Below, piece after piece: positions 14,091 through 20,329 of a DNA stretch of 20,329 bases. Source of the stretch: Cloacimonetes bacterium UBA4175 (GTDB lineage Bacteria; Cloacimonadota; Cloacimonadia; Cloacimonadales; Cloacimonadaceae); assembly GCA_002379855.1 (NCBI GenBank), contig DFUX01000041.1:1-20329 (forward strand), given 5' to 3'. Made by a program: the position numbers and the translations under genes. Numbering within the stretch: position 1 is the first letter of the stretch; each line of letters opens with the position of its first letter. Below the pieces are notes generated by a model that worked only from the letters and a program-made list of their open reading frames with translations, searched no databases and was not told where the DNA came from.

Positions 14091-15020
14091 CTACTTCAGC
14101 AATGTGGCAGGATCCATACCCATGGTTTTCAGTGTCTCGCGCACCACGTCATAATCCTCGTCGCTGGCACGATGCAGGCCGTCTATGTCATACAGCGCGC
14201 GCAAGTTTTCCTTGCCTTCCTCGCTGGAACTGTATTTTTCCAGGGCGGCAATCAGCTTGTTCTCGATAACGGCGGGGAAGTTCTTTCTGATGGTGACCGT
14301 ATCGTTTGGTATCCAATCCGTAAAGTCCAGAATTCTAAGCTTTTCAAATACATCAGGATAGGTTTCCAGCAGCTTTTCCCTGGCATCCATGGGAACCCCC
14401 TTGGCGTTGGGTGGTGACCAATAGGTGCAGGCGACGTCGGCTGTTTTGTTGTACACCGCGGTTATTGCCTGGGGGTGCCCGCCCGCGTAGAATATCTCAC
14501 CCGGCTCAATCCCTTTTTGCTTGAGTATCGCGGAGGGATAGATATAGCCGGAGGTGGAGGCGGCGTCGGTGTAGGCAATCGTTTTGCCGGCAATATCTTC
14601 CAGGCTCATGATATCGCTGTCGGCACGGACTACAAACTGCCCCCTGTATTTGGTCAAACCGTCACGGATAGTCATAAACTCAACCTTGGCGTCGTATTTT
14701 TCCTTGGCCAGAATGTACGCAAAGGTCGGCAGCCAGGCGACATCCGCCTGATATGTGCCCAAGGCCTCGATCACGGCGGCATAGCTGGTGGGCACGGCAA
14801 CCCGGAAGTGCATTCCTGTTTCCTGCTCCAGAAACTTCGCTATGGCCTCGCCGCTGGTGACCACCTTGCCTGCCTCCATGGAAGGGACAAAATACATTTT
14901 AATAGGATTCTTCTTGGTGCCCAAATCACGGTTGGCCTTTTCGAGGCGGGTTTGCTCGCTCAGGCAAGCTGGAAGCAGCAACAAAGCTGCCACGATCAAT
15001 ATCAATCCTGCTTTTTTCAT
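14091..15020 (-). CDS. phnD: PhnD-type substrate-binding lipoprotein (phosphate/phosphite/phosphonate family)
   Basis: The 309-residue periplasmic binding protein has a lipoprotein signal: MKKAG, a hydrophobic core and the lipobox LPAC with Cys19. The mature part has the PhnD/SsuA-like fold with the family marks VPTSYAAVIEALGTYQADVAWL, FVVRADSDIMSLEDIAGKTIAYTDAASTSGYIYP and AVYNKTADVACTYW. The S-T-S-G-Y motif is typical of phosphonate/phosphite binders, but the ligand is not decidable. An ATG at 15029 has GGGGAG directly against it (zero spacing). The ATG at 15020 has GGAG at nine bases and is preferred. It is followed 8 bp later by phnC. Confidence 0.92.
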   Translation of the reverse strand: MKKAGLILIVAALLLLPACLSEQTRLEKANRDLGTKKNPIKMYFVPSMEAGKVVTSGEAIAKFLEQETGMHFRVAVPTSYAAVIEALGTYQADVAWLPTFAYILAKEKYDAKVEFMTIRDGLTKYRGQFVVRADSDIMSLEDIAGKTIAYTDAASTSGYIYPSAILKQKGIEPGEIFYAGGHPQAITAVYNKTADVACTYWSPPNAKGVPMDAREKLLETYPDVFEKLRILDFTDWIPNDTVTIRKNFPAVIENKLIAALEKYSSSEEGKENLRALYDIDGLHRASDEDYDVVRETLKTMGMDPATLLK

Positions 15021-15045
15021 AAGATTCATCTCCCCAATAGCTTTT

Positions 15046-15062
15046 TGATCAGTGTCTGATCA
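15046..15062. promoter_or_regulatory. TGATCA-N5-TGATCA dyad upstream of phnD
   Basis: Two copies of the palindrome TGATCA (15046-15051 and 15057-15062) are separated by GTGTC, giving a 17-bp dyad 26-42 bases upstream of the phnD ATG and just after the stop of the DUF512 gene. It could be an operator for the phn pair or a small RNA hairpin. The centre-to-centre distance of 11 bp would place both copies on the same DNA face. It does not match the FNR or CRP consensus. Confidence 0.35.
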
Positions 15063-15064
15063 TG

Positions 15065-16330
15065 TTAAATCCATTTCCAGTCCTCAAAATACTGGTCAAC
15101 GACCAACAGAGGACGTTTCAAACGTTCCTTCAGACCCAGTTGAGAAATCCCGTCCAGGGTCAGGTAATCGCTGTTGAAAAGGTTGTTTGGCAGCATCACT
15201 GCCCCGCTTTGTCCGGCTTTGTGCTGCTCAAGGATGTCTTTTGCCGTAAGTAATCCACTCACGCTGACTTGTTCGCCAAAGAAATTGTTTGTGATGCTCT
15301 GCACCCGCACCGAAGACCTGTCCAGACCCTTGTTCAGGCTCTCGGCCAGCGAGTCGATGGTTTCGCGGGCGGACTTTGCTGTTAGCAAATAAAATGGGAA
15401 GGCAGCCTTGTCCAGCTCGCGCAGCAGGGCTTTCCTCTTTTTTTTGAAGTTTTCGCGGGTCAACCGAAGCATGCCAATTCCATTTTCCAACTGGGGAAAA
15501 TCCCCATAATAATCAAGACCGGGGATGGGTTCGCCAGCCAAAAGGAACAATTCGTCCGCCGCCTGGACAATATCGTGTTCTTGCCTCGCCGCGGCGCAGA
15601 TGGAAAGAATATCCTTGGCCATAGCTGAGTCGATGGCATCCAGCCTGGTCAATCTGTTACGGAATTTGGTAAGCCCCACCGGCACTACGCCTATGGAAAG
15701 CAGGTTAATCCCGGATCGCGCCAGGTCTGCAAGGCTTTTGCGCAGCTCCTCACCTGTATTGTATCCCGGCACGCAAACAAATTGCACATGAAAAGATATT
15801 CCCTTGCGGGAGAGTTTTGCCATCAGCTTCATGATGTCGAAGTCTCTGTCGTAGCCCATCATTTGTTTTCGCAATGCTGGATTGGTGGTGTGCAGGGAAA
15901 CATACAGGGGTGAAATGTGCTGGTCTGTGATGCGTTTCAGTTCCCGGGGCGTGAGGTTGGAAAGCGTGATATAGTTTCCGAAAGTGTGGGAATAAAGGTA
16001 GTCGTCGTCCTTGCGGTAGAGGCTGGGCCTCATCCCTGGAGGCATCTGATCGACGAAACAGAACACACAATGGTTTTGGCACAGCTTGTGTTTGTATTCG
16101 ACAGGCTCGAGCCCCAGGGCTTTTCCCGGAAGCCTCTCGATGCTGGTTTGCCTGACTTCCCCGGAGGGAGTCCTCAATTCAATATCGAGCAGAAAGTCAT
16201 TGGCGTAATATTGGAGGTCAAAGAAATCCCCGACAGGCATCCCATTGATGCTCAGGATTTCGTCTCTGGATTTAATGCCCGCTTTGGCTGCCAGGGACTT
16301 GGCTTGAACTTCCAATATCTTCAGGGGCAA
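15065..16330 (-). CDS. PDZ / radical SAM / DUF512 family protein
   Basis: The 421-residue protein belongs to the conserved PDZ-radical SAM-DUF512 family of unknown biochemical role. A PDZ-like domain (residues 1-60, with AAKAGIKSRDEILSINGMPV) precedes the cluster motif C84-x3-C88-x2-C91 in CQNHCVFCFVDQMPPGMR. The family block KDDDYLYSHTFGNYITLSNL follows, and the DUF512 half fills the C-terminus. The start is TTG at 16330, with GGGAG about 10 bases upstream, 15 bp after the amidase stop; no ATG lies early in the frame. A redox or FeS-dependent modification is possible, but the substrate is unknown. Confidence 0.88.
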   Translation of the reverse strand: MPLKILEVQAKSLAAKAGIKSRDEILSINGMPVGDFFDLQYYANDFLLDIELRTPSGEVRQTSIERLPGKALGLEPVEYKHKLCQNHCVFCFVDQMPPGMRPSLYRKDDDYLYSHTFGNYITLSNLTPRELKRITDQHISPLYVSLHTTNPALRKQMMGYDRDFDIMKLMAKLSRKGISFHVQFVCVPGYNTGEELRKSLADLARSGINLLSIGVVPVGLTKFRNRLTRLDAIDSAMAKDILSICAAARQEHDIVQAADELFLLAGEPIPGLDYYGDFPQLENGIGMLRLTRENFKKKRKALLRELDKAAFPFYLLTAKSARETIDSLAESLNKGLDRSSVRVQSITNNFFGEQVSVSGLLTAKDILEQHKAGQSGAVMLPNNLFNSDYLTLDGISQLGLKERLKRPLLVVDQYFEDWKWI

Positions 16331-16345
16331 AGCTTTTATACTCCC

Positions 16346-17464
16346 TCAGGCATTCCTGATCCGGTCAAAACGATATTTGAAGTGCTTGATGCCTTCAAAA
16401 ATGGCTCTTGCTATCCGTTCCTGGTAGCTGGGATTGTTCAGCATGGCTTCTTCTTCCAGATTGGAGATAAAGCCCATCTCTATCAAAATCGAAGGCATGA
16501 AAGCGCCACGCAGCACCCAGAAATTGGCCTGCTTCACGCCCCGGTCTTGCGACTTGGTACCCGCCACCATGTTCTTGTGCACCCAGATTGCCAGTGAATT
16601 GCTGTTCTCCAGGTGCTCTGCCTGGCTCAGGTCGCTGAGGATGAAGTCCAGGTCGTCATACTTCTGTTTCTCCTCCGCTCCTTCATACAGTTCGACAACC
16701 CCGTTTTCCAGGGCTTCCACCGCCCTGCTGTCGGTGTTTTTGGCCGTGGAAAGGTAATAGGTCTCCAAGCCCTTGGTTGACCGGCTGTATGAGGCGTTGG
16801 TGTGCACCGAGACAAACAAATCCGCCTTTTTCTCGTTGGCAAATCTTGTCCTTTCCCCCAAGGATACAAACCGGTCATCCGAGCGGGTCATCAGAACTGT
16901 TATGCCCAGCTCTTTTTCCAGTAGCTGCTTGAGTTTCAGGCAGACGTTCAGGTTCAGGTCTTTCTCCCGGGTTCCCTTTTTTCCAACCGCGCCGGGGTCT
17001 TTGCCTCCATGTCCCGGATCGAGTACGATCCTCAGCACGGATTTGTCTTTAGCTTTGGTAATCTGCAGAGTTGTTCCCCTGTATTGAACAGACTGCGGGA
17101 AATGCAGGGGCAGGTGCTCGGTGAGAAAGACCAAGGGTATCAGATACTCGGATCCGCTCTGGGCGAGGGGATACTGCATGCAGAAGGTTTCCGTCTTGTA
17201 AGTATAGTAGGCGGAATCTAAAAAGAAGACAAACTGCTCGCCATACAGATGGAAATAGTATCTGTGATCGGCGCGGTCTTCCTTGGTTACCGAGCCGAAA
17301 AGGGGGTTGATGTTTTTGAAGTCAGCATATTCCACTCCATTTACCATAGATGTGGAAAGTATGTGCTGTGATTTGTCATTCTTCACATGGACGTTCAGCC
17401 CTGCATTCAGCACCGAACTTAGTGAGATAACAAGGGTTAAAAGTATCAGTCTAAACTTTGGCAT
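16346..17464 (-). CDS. amiC: Secreted N-acetylmuramoyl-L-alanine amidase (Amidase_3)
   Basis: The 372-residue zinc hydrolase cuts the amide between N-acetylmuramic acid and the stem peptide, usually during cell separation. A signal peptide occupies 1-21. Residues ~22-135 form a domain resembling the copper-amine-oxidase-like or AMIN region of such amidases. The catalytic domain shows LDPGHGGKDPGAVG with zinc ligand H152, E167 in REKDLNL, H221 in VSVHTNAS and catalytic E329 in LIEMGFISN. The frame is open to 17608, but the signal peptide fixes ATG at 17464, which overlaps the upstream gene by 14 bp; GAGGA lies ~10 bases before it. It is possibly functionally paired with the LysM/M23 hydrolase, which can act as an amidase activator in NlpD-like systems. 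Confidence 0.93.
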   Translation of the reverse strand: MPKFRLILLTLVISLSSVLNAGLNVHVKNDKSQHILSTSMVNGVEYADFKNINPLFGSVTKEDRADHRYYFHLYGEQFVFFLDSAYYTYKTETFCMQYPLAQSGSEYLIPLVFLTEHLPLHFPQSVQYRGTTLQITKAKDKSVLRIVLDPGHGGKDPGAVGKKGTREKDLNLNVCLKLKQLLEKELGITVLMTRSDDRFVSLGERTRFANEKKADLFVSVHTNASYSRSTKGLETYYLSTAKNTDSRAVEALENGVVELYEGAEEKQKYDDLDFILSDLSQAEHLENSNSLAIWVHKNMVAGTKSQDRGVKQANFWVLRGAFMPSILIEMGFISNLEEEAMLNNPSYQERIARAIFEGIKHFKYRFDRIRNA

Positions 17465-18404
17465 GTATGTGTTTTCCTCTAAAGTGCAAGTTCTTTCCTT
17501 CCAACTTACTGCCCCTTTCGGTAAACTGGGGAGTCCAATCGGAAGACGGGGACAGTTCCTGGGTGAAGATGAGGTCAATTTCCAGTTCCCGAGCCGCCTC
17601 CAGGGCATCCTGGTATTCCTCTAAACTGATTCCCCTGCTCAGTTCCTTGTGTTCGGCGGCTTGCGGGGTTGGGTAGTATTGGGACATCAGGCTGACGGCG
17701 ATCTTCGCGCCAAGCTTTTCCCGCAGCTCATAAAGTGCTTTGCGGGTGCCGGAAATGCCATTGGGCAGCACCAGATGCCGGATCAGCAAACCCCGCTGAG
17801 CTATGCCCTGGCTGTCGAGCCGCAATTCCCCAACCTGGCGCTGCATTTCTTGGATTGCTTCCAGTGCAACGCGGGGGTAGTCTTTGGCTTGCGAGTATTT
17901 CTGGCTATAGGCATTATGGGCGTATTTGTAATCAGGCAGATAGATATCGACCAAGCCTTCCAGCCTGCCCAGGGTTTCCACCTTTTCATAGGCGTTGCTG
18001 TTCCAGACGACCGGTATCGTCAGCCCCGCGGCTTTCGCGTCCTTAATGACTTCCGCCAGTTGGAGGCTAAAATGGGTGGGGGAGACGAAGTTGATATTGT
18101 GAGCCCCGGCTTTCTGAAGCTCCAGGATCAGCTTAACGCATTCTTCCCGGGTATAATACCTGCCCCAGCCCAGATGCGAGATTTCGTGGTTCTGGCAAAA
18201 GCGGCAGCGCAGATTGCAATGCGACAGAAAGACTGTCCCGCTGCCCCCGGTTCCGCTCAGGACGGGTTCTTCCCCGTGGTGCAACTGGGCAAGGTTGATC
18301 TTGATTTCGCTTCCCGCGCGGCAGAATCCCAGCTTTTCGTAACGGTTTACCCCGCAATTCTGGGGGCAGATTGTGCAACTGGCAAGCTCAGGATTCATCA
18401 TCAT
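17451..18404 (-). CDS. PflX-type radical SAM protein (COG1313 family)
   Basis: The 317-residue protein resembles pyruvate-formate-lyase activating enzymes but belongs to the PflX/COG1313 branch of unknown substrate. An N-terminal four-Cys cluster site (C10, C13, C17, C28 in CTICPQNCGVNRYEKLGFC) is followed by the radical SAM motif C63-x3-C67-x2-C70 in CNLRCRFCQN. Further family marks are NINFVSPTHF, PVVWNSNAYE and DIYLPDYKY. No glycyl-radical enzyme gene lies in the window. Three consecutive ATG codons start the frame 2 bp after the cdd stop, and the first is taken. The upstream Shine-Dalgarno is weak, which fits translational coupling to cdd. Confidence 0.87.
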   Translation of the reverse strand: MMMNPELASCTICPQNCGVNRYEKLGFCRAGSEIKINLAQLHHGEEPVLSGTGGSGTVFLSHCNLRCRFCQNHEISHLGWGRYYTREECVKLILELQKAGAHNINFVSPTHFSLQLAEVIKDAKAAGLTIPVVWNSNAYEKVETLGRLEGLVDIYLPDYKYAHNAYSQKYSQAKDYPRVALEAIQEMQRQVGELRLDSQGIAQRGLLIRHLVLPNGISGTRKALYELREKLGAKIAVSLMSQYYPTPQAAEHKELSRGISLEEYQDALEAARELEIDLIFTQELSPSSDWTPQFTERGSKLEGKNLHFRGKHIHAKV

Positions 18405-18406
18405 AT

Positions 18407-18802
18407 TCAGCTTTTCAAAGTGAAGGCCTGGGGAAGCAGCGACTCCAGGTTACTCCGGCAGATTTGCGCGCGGTTGGCATAGAGCACTTCCATGGCGGGA
18501 TTGAACTCCGCCAACACCTGACGGCAGGCGCCGCAGGGAGGGAAAAGCTTGTCACTATCCACATAGATGGCGATGGCCACGAAGTCCCGGAATCCTGCAT
18601 TCACCGCCTGAAACACCGCGTTGCGTTCGGCGCAGATGGTCAGTGAGTAGGACGCGTTTTCCACATTGCAGCCGGTGAAGACGGTTCCGTCTCTGCATAG
18701 CAGAGCCGCTCCCACTTTATAGCCTGAATAGGGGGCGTAAGCGTTCAAGGATGCTTCCTTTGCCGCTTTCAACAGTTTGTCAAATTGTCCGGAAACTTCC
18801 AT
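18407..18802 (-). CDS. cdd: Cytidine deaminase
   Basis: The 131-residue enzyme deaminates cytidine and deoxycytidine to uridine forms in pyrimidine salvage. It is of the small tetrameric three-cysteine type: zinc ligand C57 and catalytic E59 in TICAERNAVF, with C90 and C93 in PPCGACRQVLAEF. Substrate residues are in GCNVENASY. The frame opens at TTG 18814, overlapping oadB, but ATG 18802 gives the normal length, has GGA at 8 bases and lies 4 bp after the oadB stop. Confidence 0.95.
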   Translation of the reverse strand: MEVSGQFDKLLKAAKEASLNAYAPYSGYKVGAALLCRDGTVFTGCNVENASYSLTICAERNAVFQAVNAGFRDFVAIAIYVDSDKLFPPCGACRQVLAEFNPAMEVLYANRAQICRSNLESLLPQAFTLKS

Positions 18803-18806
18803 AGTA

Positions 18807-19907
18807 TTATCCAAGCAAAGCCAGAATCAATCCTCCGGCAATCACCGAACCGATCTGGCCGCCCACATTGATGCTCACTGCCGGCATGAGCAGGAAATTG
18901 AAGGGGTCTTCTTTTTGACCCATGTTATGAACCACCCGCGCGGACATCGGGAAGGCGGAGATACCGCAGGCTCCCACCATGGGGTTGATCTTTTGTTTGC
19001 GAAAAAGGTTCAGCAGCTTGGCAAAGAGCACTCCCCCTGCCGTGTCGAACACAAAGGCAACCAGTCCCAGACAGAAGATGAGCAGTGTTTCCGGGCGCAG
19101 GAAGTTGGCGCCCTTCATGGTGGAGGCGATGCTGATGCCCAGAAAGATGGTGACGATATTTACCAGTTCGTTCTGGGCTGTCTTGGAAAGGCCTTCCAGC
19201 ACCCCGCATTCGCGGATCAGATTGCCGAACATCAGGAACCCGATCAAGGCCACCGAAGCGGGAACAAGGATGCCCGCTATCAGGGTGATGGCAATGGGGA
19301 AAATCACTTTCACGACCTTCGGCACGTCGCCGGAGTTGTAGTCCATGTGGATCTTGCGCTCTTCCCGGGTGGTAAGCAGGCGGATCACCGGCGGTTGGAT
19401 GATGGGCACCAGAGCCATATACGAATATGCCGCCACGGATATGGCAGGCAACAGCTCGCGGGCAAAACGGTTGGCAACATAGATGGAGGTAGGCCCGTCG
19501 GCGGCGCCGATTATTCCTATCGCTCCGGCTTGTTTGAGGTCGAAACCCAATAGGGTGGCTGCTATCAGCGTGACAAAGATACCAAGCTGTGCCGCCGCGC
19601 CAAACAGCAGCATGGAAGGGTTTTTCAGCAAGGGAGTGAAGTCTATCATTGCTCCGATGCCAATAAAGATCAGCAGGGGGAAAAGCTCGGTGGTGATGCC
19701 CGCGTCGAAAAGGATTTTGAGGGGGCCATGCTCTCCCACAGCGGCCGACAGGGGTATGTTGGTCAGAATGGTGCCAAACCCGATCGGCAGCAAAAGAGCC
19801 GGCTCATATTTTTTGGCGATGGCCAGATAGATCAACACCAGCCCGATCACGATCATGATCGCCTGCTGATATTCAAAGGCCAGTATCCCGCTGAATAGTG
19901 TCTGCAT
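18807..19907 (-). CDS. oadB: Na+-translocating decarboxylase beta subunit (OadB/GcdB/MmdB)
   Basis: The 366-residue multi-span membrane protein is the channel subunit that moves Na+ outwards as a carboxybiotin donor is decarboxylated. Family marks are FIGIGAMIDFTPLL (Asp89), GAADGPTSIYVANRFA with the essential Asp at 137, and the C-terminal INPMVGACGISAFPMSARVVH. The frame is open to TTG 19967, but ATG 19907 has GGGAG seven bases upstream and removes a hydrophilic 20-residue stretch that the family does not need. Neither the biotin-dependent alpha subunit nor a biotin carrier is adjacent. They could lie beyond the right end or elsewhere. An OadG-like peptide is encoded ~10 kb downstream. Confidence 0.93.
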   Translation of the reverse strand: MQTLFSGILAFEYQQAIMIVIGLVLIYLAIAKKYEPALLLPIGFGTILTNIPLSAAVGEHGPLKILFDAGITTELFPLLIFIGIGAMIDFTPLLKNPSMLLFGAAAQLGIFVTLIAATLLGFDLKQAGAIGIIGAADGPTSIYVANRFARELLPAISVAAYSYMALVPIIQPPVIRLLTTREERKIHMDYNSGDVPKVVKVIFPIAITLIAGILVPASVALIGFLMFGNLIRECGVLEGLSKTAQNELVNIVTIFLGISIASTMKGANFLRPETLLIFCLGLVAFVFDTAGGVLFAKLLNLFRKQKINPMVGACGISAFPMSARVVHNMGQKEDPFNFLLMPAVSINVGGQIGSVIAGGLILALLG

Positions 19908-19938
19908 CGGCAAACTCCCATAATTTTTCTCTACCTCC

Positions 19939-19967
19939 AACAAAATTGGATGCAATTTGTTTGTCAA
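19939..19967 (-). promoter_or_regulatory. Candidate promoter of the oadB-to-phnC unit
   Basis: On the minus strand a perfect TTGACA (19962-19967) is followed after 17 bases by TTTGTT (19939-19944), about 32 bases before the oadB ATG. The -10 is weak by the E. coli rule. CAATTTTG overlapping it is one mismatch from TAnnTTTG, the -7 element of the Bacteroidota primary sigma, which would suit the short sigma factor encoded in this window. Confidence 0.38.
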
Positions 19968-20035
19968 TCATAAATCTCAGACAGCCCTGGTCTGGTGTGG
20001 TGCGTTTCCAGGCTGGCTGGTTGTTTAAAAACATC

Positions 20036-20064
20036 CACAAATTACACAAATTAACACGAATTAA
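20036..20064. repeat. Three tandem AT-rich 9-10 bp units
   Basis: CACAAATTA (20036-20044), CACAAATTAA (20045-20054) and CACGAATTAA (20055-20064) follow one another without gaps. A period near 10 bp equals one helical turn, so it may be bent DNA or a protein-binding array. It lies ~70 bp upstream of the candidate oadB -35. Confidence 0.6.
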
Positions 20065-20133
20065 AAGAACAGGATAAGGACAAGTGTCCTCTCCAAAGAC
20101 AAGTGGCAAATCCCGAAACCGCACTCCATAACC

Positions 20134-20178
20134 CCAATCCGCGTCAATCTGCGTGAACCGCTCGACCCGGGATCCAGT
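20134..20178. repeat. Direct repeat copy A (~45 bp)
   Basis: It begins CCAATCCGCG, contains AATCTGCG and ends GACCCGGGATCCAGT. It aligns along its whole length to 20284-20329, with a few substitutions and small indels near the middle. The last 15 bases also occur at 157-171. Confidence 0.75.
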
Positions 20179-20187
20179 GCCCAGGGG

Positions 20188-20269
20188 TGGCAAAGTCCGT
20201 TTGCCACAGAGACCGGAGGTCTCTCCCAAACAGGCAACTCCGTTGCCTCTGCCGAACAGACTTCGGCAG
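20188..20269. repeat. Cluster of four tandem perfect hairpins
   Basis: Four perfect palindromes follow one another in 82 bp. TGGCAAA/TTTGCCA are at 20188-20194 and 20200-20206 (loop 5). AGAGACC/GGTCTCT are at 20208-20214 and 20218-20224 (loop 3). AGGCAAC/GTTGCCT are at 20232-20238 and 20242-20248 (loop 3). CTGCCGAA/TTCGGCAG are at 20249-20256 and 20262-20269 (loop 5). The stems differ in sequence, so this is not a simple tandem repeat. The cluster lies exactly between direct repeats A and B. Confidence 0.85.
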
Positions 20270-20283
20270 CCCCCTGACTTACA

Positions 20284-20329
20284 CCAATCCGCCGTAATCT
20301 GCGCGAAACCGCCTGACCCGGGATCCAGT
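20284..20329. repeat. Direct repeat copy B, reaching the sequence end
   Basis: This is the second copy of the ~45-bp repeat: CCAATCCGCC start, AATCTGCG core, GACCCGGGATCCAGT end. The sequence stops at the same T that ends copy A, which suggests the assembler broke at a repeat boundary. Confidence 0.75.

Larger units (their letters stand above)
19968..20329. other. Non-coding repeat-rich right end
   Basis: No credible gene is seen in these 362 bp. An open frame on the minus strand (20229 to 19873) runs through the hairpins and the oadB start and shows no protein-like composition. The segment consists of an AT-rich tandem repeat, two ~45-bp direct repeats and, between them, four tandem hairpins. 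The sequence stops inside the second direct repeat. Confidence 0.75.

Noticed and set aside
17465..17608. N-terminal extension of the amidase by 48 codons
   Set aside because: It lies inside the PflX-type gene and would bury the signal peptide, which begins at the ATG at 17464.
19873..20229. 118-codon open frame on the minus strand at the right end
   Set aside because: It covers hairpins, the AT-rich tandem repeat and the oadB start in another frame, with no recognisable protein features.

Overview
This looks like one contig from an uncultured Gram-negative anaerobe. The likely affiliation is the FCB supergroup, with Candidatus Cloacimonadota my best guess. That is inferred from a type IX secretion sortase-like C25 protease with a FlgD-like C-terminal domain, a short primary-type sigma factor lacking region 1.1, a Na+-pumping decarboxylase beta subunit and a phosphate acetyl/butyryltransferase. 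No rRNA, tRNA, transposase or CRISPR array is visible. The first ~27 bases match a Nextera library adapter, and both ends of the window lie in short dispersed repeats, so the assembly probably stops at repeats.

Every convincing gene is on the minus strand, so transcription runs from right to left. Right block (19907 down to 13342): oadB, cdd, a PflX-type radical SAM protein, a Zn amidase, a PDZ/DUF512 radical SAM protein, phnD and phnC. These genes are nearly contiguous (gaps of 2 to 35 bp, or small overlaps) and probably form one transcription unit, with a promoter candidate at 19939-19967. No phnE permease follows phnC.

A 655-bp non-coding gap (12687-13341) comes next. It is packed with inverted and tandem repeats, including five 11-bp iteron-like units in a 3-forward/2-reverse arrangement and a 17-bp-stem hairpin.

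Left block (12686 down to 2002): acylphosphatase, a LysM/M23 cell-wall hydrolase, an RpoD-type sigma factor, ptb, rlmH, a 51-codon OadG-like membrane peptide, the PorU-like C25 protease, cysS, a membrane-anchored NHL beta-propeller and a small kinase-fold protein. Gaps are tiny or negative (GTGA overlap ptb/rlmH, ATGA overlap oadG-like/porU-like), which implies translational coupling. A separate Na+/phosphate cotransporter with a PhoU-like tail follows (1875-178).

The functions are mixed: envelope maintenance (amidase, LysM/M23), surface-protein export (sortase), translation (cysS, rlmH), transcription (sigma), nucleotide salvage (cdd), acyl-phosphate metabolism (ptb, acylphosphatase), phosphate/phosphonate uptake and Na+ bioenergetics. 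The items most worth a second look are the OadG-like microprotein, the iteron-like array at 12905-12984, the four tandem perfect hairpins at 20188-20269, and the permease-less PhnDC pair.
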